Shown one piece after another: positions 1-7,000 of a stretch of DNA of 8,138 nt. The notes below the pieces were generated by a model. That model was given only the letters and a program-made list of their open reading frames with translations. It was not told the DNA's origin and did not search any database. The translations under genes and the position numbers were made by a program. Positions within the stretch are counted from its first letter, which is position 1. Every line of letters begins with the position of its first letter. The DNA comes from Burkholderiales bacterium (GTDB taxonomy: Bacteria > Pseudomonadota > Gammaproteobacteria > Burkholderiales > Burkholderiaceae_F): NCBI GenBank assembly GCA_021298875.1, contig JAJTHJ010000087.1, forward strand, positions 1 through 8,138, in the 5' to 3' direction.

Positions 1-407
1 AAGCCGAGCGCCGGCTCGAAGTCGCGGCGCAGCGCCGCGTCGAGCGGCTCGCCGGCCTCGCGCAACGCGGCCTCGAGCGGCAGCGGCAGGCGGCCGTCGA
101 CCCGCTGCGGCGCCTGCAAGGCACCGCGGGGCGCCGCGCTGCGCGTCGTCGGCACCCTGGCGGCAAAGGCGTCGGCTTCGCGCTCGAGCCGCTCGTCCCG
201 CTCGGCGCGCAACGGCAGGGCCGGCGACGCCGCACCCGCAGCGGCACCGGCCGCGCGCAGATAAGCCTGCAGCCCGGCGTTGCCCAGCCGCGTTGCCAAG
301 GCGCTGAGCTCTGGCCCGGCGCCGCCGTTCATCACCGCCACCGGCGCCGGCGGCGGCGCCTTGCTGCCGCCGGACTTCTTCTCGCCTGCGGCGCCGGCCT
401 TGCTCAT
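1..407 (-). CDS. DUF4157 (eCIS core domain) protein, N-terminal part, runs off left edge
   Basis: The first 135 codons are open to the window edge, with no stop seen. The ATG at 407 is preceded by a GAGGG sequence 7 bases upstream, which supports this start. Residues 1-30 are low-complexity and rich in Gly, Ala, Lys and Pro (MSKAGAAGEKKSGG...), so probably disordered. Residues 71-85 (DERLEREADAFAARV) match the 'EREADRVADRVM' helix that often precedes DUF4157. Residues 104-135 (GRLPLPLEAALREAGEPLDA, then RRDFEPALG) match the opening of that domain, whose family pattern is 'G.pLp..lR..fEp.fG.DfS.VRvH'. The HExxH half would lie beyond the edge and cannot be checked here. DUF4157 proteins are typically encoded beside extracellular contractile injection systems and often carry C-terminal toxin domains; the fate of this C-terminus is unknown. 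It lies 55 bp after the 730-residue DUF4157 gene on the same strand and is probably cotranscribed. Domain call fairly sure; function inferred. Confidence 0.8.
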   Translation of the reverse strand, partial: MSKAGAAGEKKSGGSKAPPPAPVAVMNGGAGPELSALATRLGNAGLQAYLRAAGAAAGAASPALPLRAERDERLEREADAFAARVPTTRSAAPRGALQAPQRVDGRLPLPLEAALREAGEPLDAALRRDFEPALG

Positions 408-414
408 GCGCAGG

Positions 415-419
415 CCCTC
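415..419 (-). promoter_or_regulatory. Ribosome binding site for the left-edge DUF4157 gene
   Basis: On the minus strand GAGGG stands 7 bases before the ATG at 407-405. It decides the start against another ATG at 426-424, which is in a different frame. Confidence 0.6.
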
Positions 420-462
420 GCGCCATGCGCGCGGGTTTCGCACTTGGGGCGGCCCCATCGGC

Positions 463-768
463 TCATGGCTGCCCCTTGATCCGCCAGGTCACGCCGGTGA
501 TCTTCGTGCCGTCGGGCAGCGCGCTCAACTGCTGCCGGATCTGGCGGCCGAGCGCGACGTTGGTGTCCAGATCGAAGAGCCAAATGTTGCCGATGTCGTC
601 GGCGCCCGAAAGTTGCAGATCCAGCACATGGTCGCCGCTCTTGCTCTTCCACAGATCGAAGAATTTGCGCCAGCGCTCTGGCTCGTAATTGGGCGAGGTC
701 GGCCCGAAGCGCTGGTGCGCGATCTCCAGCAACCGGTGCTTGTATTCGGACGGCATCGACACCGGCAT
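463..768 (-). other. Putative C-terminal HNH/HNN nuclease domain of the 730-residue DUF4157 protein
   Basis: Residues 630-730 of the protein. The segment GDHVLDLQLSGADDIGN followed by IWLFDLDTN resembles the 'DHv.DLQLGG.D...NLWpLd...N' pattern found at the ends of many polymorphic-toxin and DUF4157 proteins. Asp675-His676, Asn690 and Asn699 would be the DH, N and N of the metal site, with Asn in place of the third His. The family pattern is recalled rather than searched. Nuclease activity is an inference, and an inactive relative is possible. Confidence 0.5.
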
Positions 769-2655
769 CCCGCGATAGGACTCGCCGACCCCGCCGGCCA
801 CCAAGCTGCGCGCGGGCGACCGGGTCTTGACCACCTCGCGCCGGGTACAGAGGCCGTGCAGCGCCTCGGCCTTGCGCCGCACATCGTTGGCGTCCAGCCC
901 GGCATCGACTTCCAGCACGAGCTGAACGCCGCGCCGCCCGGCGCCCGGCAGCCGCGTCGGCGCGCCGCCCAGGCCGCCGGCGCCGGTGAACATGAAGGCC
1001 GGGCCCAGCGCCCCGGCGCGCGCCTGCTTGAGCGCGGCGCGGCGCGCTTCGCGCAGCGCCAGCAAGTGGCGGATCACCTCCTTTTCGCGGCCCTCGACCT
1101 GGGCGAAGGTCTTCAGCACGGCCGCCAGTTCGCCGTCGCTGAGCTTGGTGAGCGTCTTCAGCCGACTCAGCGACTCGGCCCAGCCAGGCGCCTTGCTGAC
1201 GATCTTGCCGGCCAGTTTGCCCACCAGCGGCACCATCCGGATCAGCCGGTCCTCGATTTCCAGATCGGGGGTGCGGCCCATCGGCTGCAGGCCGGCGATC
1301 GCCTGATCGATCTGGCCGGTCAGCGTCATGCCGGTGCCGGCCTCGGAGGCCAGCTTGATGACACCGACGAAAGGCACGAAATCGATCAGCACATCGGCGG
1401 TGTAGATCACCGGTCCGCCCACCACCTGGCTCGATGCGGAGGTGCGTTTCAGGAACTCCGGCACCGGCACTTTCATGTGCCCGGCCTGGCCTTCGGCGAT
1501 GAGGCGGCCGAAGTCCAGCTCCGCCTCCCGCAGCAGGATGTCGCCCTGCGCGTCCAGCAGCGCGGCATCGATCGCGGCGCGCTCGGCATCGGCTTCGGCG
1601 CCCAGTGCGGCCGAGACTTCGCCGGCCGCGGCGATATAGCGCTCCATAAAGTCGTCCAGTTCGCGCCGCGAGCGGAAATGCGACTTCGCCACCGAATCGG
1701 CCAGCGCCACGTTGCGCTTGACCAGGCCGCGCGCGAACTGCATGTCGGCTTCGGCCTTGGCCTGCGCGTCGTGCTGCGCATAAGGATTGGGCGACTTGGG
1801 TGCGAGCGGCGCTAAGTCGAAGCGGTCTTCGCCCTGCTCCAGATCCAGCCGGCCCAGCTCCGCCGCCATCGGCCGCAGCTTGTCGCGCAGCGTTCGCTCG
1901 GCGGCCTGCGCTTCGAGCGCGGCCACGTCGGTATGCACGACCGCCTGGCTGGAGAACTCCACCGCCGGAAACAGCGCTTGCAGCGCCTTCAGGCCGCCAG
2001 GAATCTCTTCGATCAGAACCGGATGGGTGTAGTGCAGCGCGATCGTGTAGCGCAGCGACACGCTGATGCCGCCGCGCGCATGCGGTGCGGCGGGCAGCTT
2101 CCGATAGCTGCCGCCGCTGGCGGTCGCGGCGCGCTTCACCGGCTTGCCCGCGGTGACGTGCCGCACCCGGTAAACGGCGATGCCGTTGACGCGCACCTGA
2201 TCGTGCAGCCCGGCGGGTTCGAACACGAGCTTCGGCTGAGCAGCCTGGGCCGGGTCGGGCTCGCACTGCGGGCCGCGCGGCATCGCCGTGCCGACACGCG
2301 CCTCGGCGCCCGTCGAATGCGCGGTGGCGGCGCGCGCCGCTTCGGCCTCGGCCTGCGCTGGGTCGCCGCGGCCGCCACGGCTCTGCTGCGCGACGTGCGC
2401 CAGCTCGTGCGCGATCAGTTGCCGGCCGTCCGGCGTGTCCGGCCGCAACTGGCCGCGACCGAAATAGATGTCCTCACCGATCGTCACCGCGCGGGCGCCG
2501 TAGGCCTCGGCCAGCTTTTCGGCGGCGGCGTTGTCATGCAGCCGGGCGCGGGCAAAGGCCGCGGGCAAGGGTGCTGCCCCGGCCCGCGGCTTGTCGCCGC
2601 GCTCGGCCGGTTTGCGGTCGCTGCGGCGCAGCCAATCGCGGCGGCGTTCGTTCAT
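463..2655 (-). CDS. DUF4157 (eCIS core domain) protein with pretoxin-like segment and putative C-terminal HNH/HNN nuclease toxin
   Basis: 730 residues. Residues 1-30 are basic and polar, probably disordered (MNERRRDWLRRSDRK...). Residues 38-92 are the DUF4157 core: ARLHDNAAAEKLAEAYGARA, then VTIG, IYFGRG and RQLIAHELAHVAQQ, with a zincin-like HELAH at 83-87. The usual first part of the domain ('pLp..fEp.fG') is short or missing. Residues 141-400 are not recognised; about 245-390 are rich in Ala, Glu, Arg and Leu and probably helical. Residues 411-490 include DVLIDFVPFVGVIKLASEAG and MVPLVGKLAGKI, a spacing typical of pretoxin (PT-TG-like) segments. Residues 630-730 look like an HNH/HNN nuclease: DH at 675-676, DLQLSGADDIGN with Asn690, then Asn699. 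It could be a payload of a contractile injection system; no immunity gene is evident before the next DUF4157 gene. No clear Shine-Dalgarno precedes ATG 2655, and the frame stays open upstream through a repeat-like gap, but no better start was found. DUF4157 is confident, the pretoxin moderate, the nuclease moderate. Confidence 0.88.
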   Translation of the reverse strand: MNERRRDWLRRSDRKPAERGDKPRAGAAPLPAAFARARLHDNAAAEKLAEAYGARAVTIGEDIYFGRGQLRPDTPDGRQLIAHELAHVAQQSRGGRGDPAQAEAEAARAATAHSTGAEARVGTAMPRGPQCEPDPAQAAQPKLVFEPAGLHDQVRVNGIAVYRVRHVTAGKPVKRAATASGGSYRKLPAAPHARGGISVSLRYTIALHYTHPVLIEEIPGGLKALQALFPAVEFSSQAVVHTDVAALEAQAAERTLRDKLRPMAAELGRLDLEQGEDRFDLAPLAPKSPNPYAQHDAQAKAEADMQFARGLVKRNVALADSVAKSHFRSRRELDDFMERYIAAAGEVSAALGAEADAERAAIDAALLDAQGDILLREAELDFGRLIAEGQAGHMKVPVPEFLKRTSASSQVVGGPVIYTADVLIDFVPFVGVIKLASEAGTGMTLTGQIDQAIAGLQPMGRTPDLEIEDRLIRMVPLVGKLAGKIVSKAPGWAESLSRLKTLTKLSDGELAAVLKTFAQVEGREKEVIRHLLALREARRAALKQARAGALGPAFMFTGAGGLGGAPTRLPGAGRRGVQLVLEVDAGLDANDVRRKAEALHGLCTRREVVKTRSPARSLVAGGVGESYRGMPVSMPSEYKHRLLEIAHQRFGPTSPNYEPERWRKFFDLWKSKSGDHVLDLQLSGADDIGNIWLFDLDTNVALGRQIRQQLSALPDGTKITGVTWRIKGQP

Positions 2656-2818
2656 CGGTGCGGCGTCGGGCAGCGTGCCTGTCGTCCCGCGCGCGAGCGA
2701 CAGACCTGCGGTTGCGGCGGCGGAAAAAGCAGACTCCTCGCTGCGCTCGGAATGAAAGGGCCATCGAGCTCGGGCGAACCCTGTGCCATGGCGTCCCGCC
2801 GCGTCAGGCCGATAGCGC
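2656..2818 (-). other. 163-bp gap between coiled-coil gene and DUF4157-toxin gene
   Basis: This is the only sizeable gap in the window. It holds the repeat-like segment described at 2679-2754. No convincing -35/-10 promoter and no hairpin followed by a T-run was seen on the minus strand. One minus-strand frame is open through the whole gap into the downstream gene but offers no upstream ATG. Short ORFs on either strand here have no Shine-Dalgarno or recognisable product and are not called. Confidence 0.55.
2679..2754 (-). repeat. Interspersed intergenic repeat-like sequence with small inverted repeat
   Basis: Read on the minus strand, the segment begins with CATTCCGAGCGCAGCGAGGA followed by GTCTGCTTTTT. 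This closely matches the phrase CATTCCGAGCGCAGCGAGGA + ATCTGC, widely repeated between genes in many proteobacterial genomes and often mistranslated as 'FRAQRGIC'. At its other end, 2679-2684 CTGTCG and 2698-2703 CGACAG form a 6-bp inverted repeat around a 13-base GC-rich loop. Only one copy is present in the window, so repeat status rests on recognition of the phrase. Boundaries are approximate. Confidence 0.5.
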
Positions 2819-3994
2819 CTACTTCGGCTTGCGCCGCCGCACCGGCGGCTGCACCGGCGGATTGGCCGGCACCGGCGCGCGGTCCTGCAACTTTTCCGCC
2901 AGACGCTTCATCTCGCGCTCCATCTGCACCAGCCGTTCGGGCGCGAAGCGCTGGCTAAAGTCCTGATGGGCGTTCTGCATCGTGGTGACGTCGCTGCGCA
3001 GCTTTTCGATTTGCAGATTTTTCTGCGCCGCCTGGTTCTGCGCGGCCGCCAGCTCCGCCTTGACCCGCGCGAGCTCTTCGGCCTGCGCCTTGATCGTCTC
3101 TTCGCGGGTCGCAGCCTCGCGCGCGGCCTGTTCGTGCAGCGCCTTCAGTTGCGCGACCTCGGCTTCCATCTGCGCGGCCTGCTGGCGCTCGGCCTTCAGG
3201 TCCTGCACGTCGGCAGCGATCGACTGCACCGCGGCGGCATCGGCCGGGGCGGCCGGCGGCCGCACGACCGCGTAATAGCGCACCATGCCGGACTCGTCGG
3301 TGTACAGCCGCACGCGATCCTTGGCCTTCAACATCAGCGGAAACGCGGTGAGCGATTGCACGGTGGCGGCATCGGCGCCCGGCCGGTAGGCCACCACCTC
3401 TTCGACCTCGACGCCGTTGCGCGCGAGGTTGGTGCGGGCCGTTTGCGGGTCGCGCCCGACCACGTCGTGGGTGCGCGCACCCTGGGGCCGCAGCGGCTTG
3501 AGCTCGAAGTCCTCCAGCGTGCGACCAGCCGCGCTCAGCAGCACCTTGCCGAGCAGACGCGACTTGTCTCGGCCCTCGTTGTAGACGCCGCGAAAATCCG
3601 ATTCGCGCCAGAAGCGCAGCCCGGTCAGCACTTGCGCGGTGCGCACGTAGTCCTTGCCAACCTTGGGCGGCGCCGCGTCCGGCACCTCCAGCTCGAGCCG
3701 GGTCGTGCCGGGTTGCAGGTTCTGCCGTGGCCGGTCGAAGGTGGTTTGCAGCAACCGCCCGTCGCGCAGCAGCTTGAAGAACACGTCCGGATGATGGTCG
3801 CCGCCGTAGTCGCCGAAGGTCTCGCCGTCGAAGGCGAGGGAGAAGCGCCCCTCGTCGTCGGTGAACGAGATGCCCAGCATGTCGTGGAAGCGGGTGTCGC
3901 GATCCCAGGCCTCCAGCCGGACGTTGCCGACCGGCCGGCGCGACCGCTGCTCGACCACCCGGCCGAGAATTTCGTAGCGTTGGACTTCAGCCAT
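2819..3994 (-). CDS. Transthyretin-like / coiled-coil protein of the injection-system locus
   Basis: 391 residues, no signal peptide and no membrane segment. Residues 6-105 look like a transthyretin or prealbumin-like beta sandwich: YEILGRVVEQ, PVGNVRLEAWDRD, DMLGISFTDDEGRFSLAF, HHPDVFFKLLRDG. This follows the pattern 'V.G.V.d...gpl.g..V.A.D.D...D.LG...TD..GrF.i.F...PDl.f.v' of carboxypeptidase-regulatory-like domains. Residues 113-245 form a second domain; within it 177-195 (DVVGRDPQTARTNLARNGV) follows a PASTA-like 'V.G.....A...L...G' pattern, then come a beta-like KDRVRLYTDESG and VRYYAVV. Residues 255-370 are Ala/Gln/Glu/Lys-rich with heptad-like spacing, a probable coiled coil. Residues 372-391 are Pro-rich and basic (NPPVQPPVRRRKPK). 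The ATG at 3994 has a strong Shine-Dalgarno overlapping the upstream stop, so it is probably translated with the large tail-like protein. Likely a particle-associated adaptor or fibre-like part; this role is inferred and the exact family is not named. Confidence 0.85.
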   Translation of the reverse strand: MAEVQRYEILGRVVEQRSRRPVGNVRLEAWDRDTRFHDMLGISFTDDEGRFSLAFDGETFGDYGGDHHPDVFFKLLRDGRLLQTTFDRPRQNLQPGTTRLELEVPDAAPPKVGKDYVRTAQVLTGLRFWRESDFRGVYNEGRDKSRLLGKVLLSAAGRTLEDFELKPLRPQGARTHDVVGRDPQTARTNLARNGVEVEEVVAYRPGADAATVQSLTAFPLMLKAKDRVRLYTDESGMVRYYAVVRPPAAPADAAAVQSIAADVQDLKAERQQAAQMEAEVAQLKALHEQAAREAATREETIKAQAEELARVKAELAAAQNQAAQKNLQIEKLRSDVTTMQNAHQDFSQRFAPERLVQMEREMKRLAEKLQDRAPVPANPPVQPPVRRRKPK

Positions 3995-3997
3995 CGG

Positions 3998-4005
3998 CCT
4001 CTCCT
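3998..4005 (-). promoter_or_regulatory. Shine-Dalgarno overlapping the upstream stop codon (translational coupling)
   Basis: On the minus strand the sequence is TAGGAGAGGCCGATG. TAG (4006-4004) ends the large protein, AGGAGAGG (4005-3998) is the ribosome binding site and ATG (3994) starts the transthyretin-like gene. The overlap argues that ribosomes ending the first gene re-initiate on the second, which would keep the two products in proportion. Confidence 0.75.
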
Positions 4006-7000
4006 AGAAGATCGTGCAGGCAAAGCGGCGGAACGCCGCCTTGACCACCGACAGCACCGGAAAGGCCGACAACCAGTAGCCCCAGGTGCGGAACGACTTC
4101 ACGTAGCTGCGGCGCGTGAAGTTGCAGATCTGGTGAATCGAGTTGCTGCGGATGTCGATGGTGCCGAGCACGATCTGGTCGTCGCGGCCGCAGTTCGGGC
4201 ACTCGACCAGGAACTTGTCGACGAAGCAGTCCTTCAGTGCCTGCACCAGCACCGACAACAGATCGGTAAAGGCGACGATCGCCTGCGACCGGTAGTCGGC
4301 CAGCAGCAGCGGCGGCTCGTCGAACCAGGCGTGCCGCGGCAGGGCGAAGACGGTCGCCAGATCGACCACCGACAGCGTGTTGGACAGCGCGTTGCGCACC
4401 ACCATCGTCTGGCGGTCGGCAGCGATCCGCAGCGCGGTTGGCGAGATCTGCACCGGGATGCGCAAGTCGGCGCGCAGCACCAGGCCGTTCAGGTCGAACA
4501 GGCGTACCCGGTAGCTGTCGGCCGCACTGATGGCCAGATGGCCGCGCTCGCGCTCGTAGGCCAGGCGGTAGTACGTGTCCTCGCCCAGGTCTGCCACGCC
4601 CTGCATCGCGCCGGTGCCGGGGTCGAACCACACCAGGCTGCGCGGGTGCGCCGGCTGCGAAACGTGCCGGCCGGTGACGAACAGCCGCCCGTCGGCCAGC
4701 GCGATGCCGTTGCGCTCGTCGATCCCGTCGACCAGGGCGAACACCGGCGCGGCAAAGCCCATCAGGTCGATCGAGCGCACCCGGTCGTAGAGGTCGTTGT
4801 TGAAGTTCAGCACGAGTTGCTCGGCTGCATAGGCGGTATCGCCGGCCTCGTTGATCGTGAACATGCCGGTCGCGGCGAAGTTCACGTTCGGCACCGGCAC
4901 CAGCGGGATCGCCGCCGGGTTCAGCCGGTACAGGCCATTATTGGCGGCAATGCCGGAGCGGCCGATGGCGAACAGCAGGTTCGGATGCTTGGGGTGGGTC
5001 TCCAGCGTGACGAACTGGATGTCGCAGACCACGGTGGTCGTGCCGGCCCAGGTGTGGGTCTGGTCGGCGGCGATGGTCGCGTTGGCGAACACCGAATCCA
5101 CGCCGTTGATCATCGTGCCGACCACCGTCATCTCGGTGCCGGTCTCGTTGAAGGCCAGGTCGCGCAGGTCGAGGCCGGCTGTCACCGGGAAGTCCAGCAC
5201 CTGCACGAGCTCGCGCTTTTCCAGATCGAACACCTGGATCTGGGTGCCGCTGCCGTACACGTAGGCGAACCGCTGGTTCGGATGCAGCTTCATGCGGATC
5301 TGCACGTTGGGGAAGTCCCACAGGCCAAAGGCGGTGTCGATGCCGGGCGAGCCGTTGGGCAGCGCCGCGCCCAGCAGGTAGGACGGAAACTCGCGCTTGC
5401 CCTCGAACATCGCGCAATAGGTCTTGTCGCGGTCCGCCAGCCACTGCCGGCAGTCTTCGTAGAGCTTCTCCAACAGCTCGTGCTCGGTGAGCGAGAGGAA
5501 CACGTAGCGCCCGTTGGCGCTGTTGACCAGTTGCCACACCAGGTTGATGAGCGCCAGCACCCGCCGGTGGGTGACCGGCAGCGGCAGCGTGGTCGAGGGG
5601 AAGGGCGAGAACTGGCCCTGCAGGAAGGTGCCGGCCGAGAACACGCACTCGTTCAGGAAATCCCACAACAGCGTGCCGCCGCGGATCTCTTCCCACAGGT
5701 TGGCGGGCGGGTCGTACTGCTGCACCTCCACCACCGCATCGCCAATGGCGCTGCGGCGCATGGTCACCAACACTTCGCCGTCGCCGGCCGTGAGCAGACT
5801 GGCATCGTTGGCCATCTGCACGAAGTCCAGCGTCTTTGGCGCGGCCACGTGCACGGTGTAGCCCTCGCAGTCCAGCGCGTAGCCGGGCGACAGGATCGCG
5901 TTGCGCCGGGCCACCGTGGTGGAGAAAGATTCGCAGCGCAGCTTCAGCCCGCAGACGATGCCGTAGCCGTGCAGCAGCTTCTGGTGCAACCGCAGATCGG
6001 CCGACAAATCGGCGCGGCAGATGGCGTCGATCGCCTGCTGCACGGTCTGGATCTGGTCCCAGTCGGGGATGCGGGCGCAGGCGCCGGGGTCGTAGGCGAT
6101 GCGGCTCGCATCCAGTTGCGGCAGCGGCGCGAAGCGCGGTCGCAGATCGTCGACGATCACCTGCTCGGCCCCGGCCGGCGCGCGGCTGCGGCGGATCGCC
6201 GCCAGCAAGTAATAACCGTGCCGGGTGCCGCGCGGCGGCGCCTCGATCAGCGTTTCCACGCTGCGGGTCACCGTACGGGTGGTGAAGAGCCAATAGTCGC
6301 CGGCCAGCAGGCCGCTGCCGGTGAGTTCGATGGTCACGCCGTCGGCCAGCACCCGGTCGCCGGCGGCAGCGGCGAACTCGCCGTCCCATTGGGTGATCTT
6401 CGCGTGATGCGCCAGGCGCAGCGACTGCGGCAGCGGCGCATGCCGGGTCGGGTCGGCGGCGCCAGGATCGGCCCACGAAATCGTGCGGGTTTGCAGATTG
6501 ACCGTGACGACCCGGCGCAGCGCGCCGCGGGTGCGGCTGCGCGGATCGGCGGCGGGCGCATAGGGGCCGGTGCCGAGTTCCACGAGGTCGTCGGACAGCT
6601 CGATCAGGTCGCCGGGGGCGAAGAGCTCCGGCTTCTCAACCACCGCCGCGGTAGCGCCGGCGGCGGCATCGGCGATCAAGGCGCTGGCCACCGCGCCGTT
6701 GTCGCGCGACCACTTGATCCAGGCCGGGTTGGCGCCGCCGAGGTTGCCGCTGGCGTGCACCTCGACGCGGAATAGCCGGTTGTCTTCGCCGACGTAGGGG
6801 CCGAGGATCGAGGGCTCGCAGGGATCGGCGCAGGGATCGAGCGCGGCGGCCGGGGTGTCCTTGGTGGTGAGCTTGCCGCCGCCAAAGCGCGGCAGTTGCG
6901 CGAACTGAGCAGCCGGCGGCCCCGGCTCGGTGCCGGCCGCGACCGGCGCGCCGTTGAGGATGCGCACCTGCGCCACGAGCTGCGTGCGGGTGCAGGTGTC

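Noticed and set aside
445..457. TGGGGCGGCCCCA hairpin after the toxin-like gene as a terminator
   Set aside because: Only a 5-bp stem with a 3-base loop and no T-run; the next gene follows within 55 bp on the same strand with its own ribosome binding site.
280..1815. A 511-codon open frame on the plus strand
   Set aside because: Antisense to the DUF4157-toxin gene and the start of the left-edge gene; biased composition, no domain and no ribosome binding site.
404..2266. A 620-codon open frame on the minus strand
   Set aside because: Same strand, but out of frame with the 730-residue gene whose frame carries HELAH and the other motifs; the alternative reads as Arg/Ala-rich low complexity.
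2534..2764. A 76-codon minus-strand ORF over the gap, with an 'FRAQRG' start
   Set aside because: This is the usual mistranslation of the interspersed repeat phrase and not a gene.
1933..2958. A 341-codon open frame on the plus strand crossing the 163-bp gap
   Set aside because: Antisense shadow of the DUF4157 gene and the end of the coiled-coil gene; Ala/Gly/Arg-rich without recognisable domains.
4938..6476. A 512-codon minus-strand frame inside the large tail-like gene
   Set aside because: Out of frame with the DUF6519 blocks; Arg/Ala/Pro/Gly-rich shadow.
2966..6775. A 1269-codon open frame on the plus strand
   Set aside because: It lies opposite two minus-strand genes with recognisable domains, spans their junction, is rich in His, Gln, Arg and Val with no known motif, and is explained by the lack of stop codons in GC-rich antisense frames.
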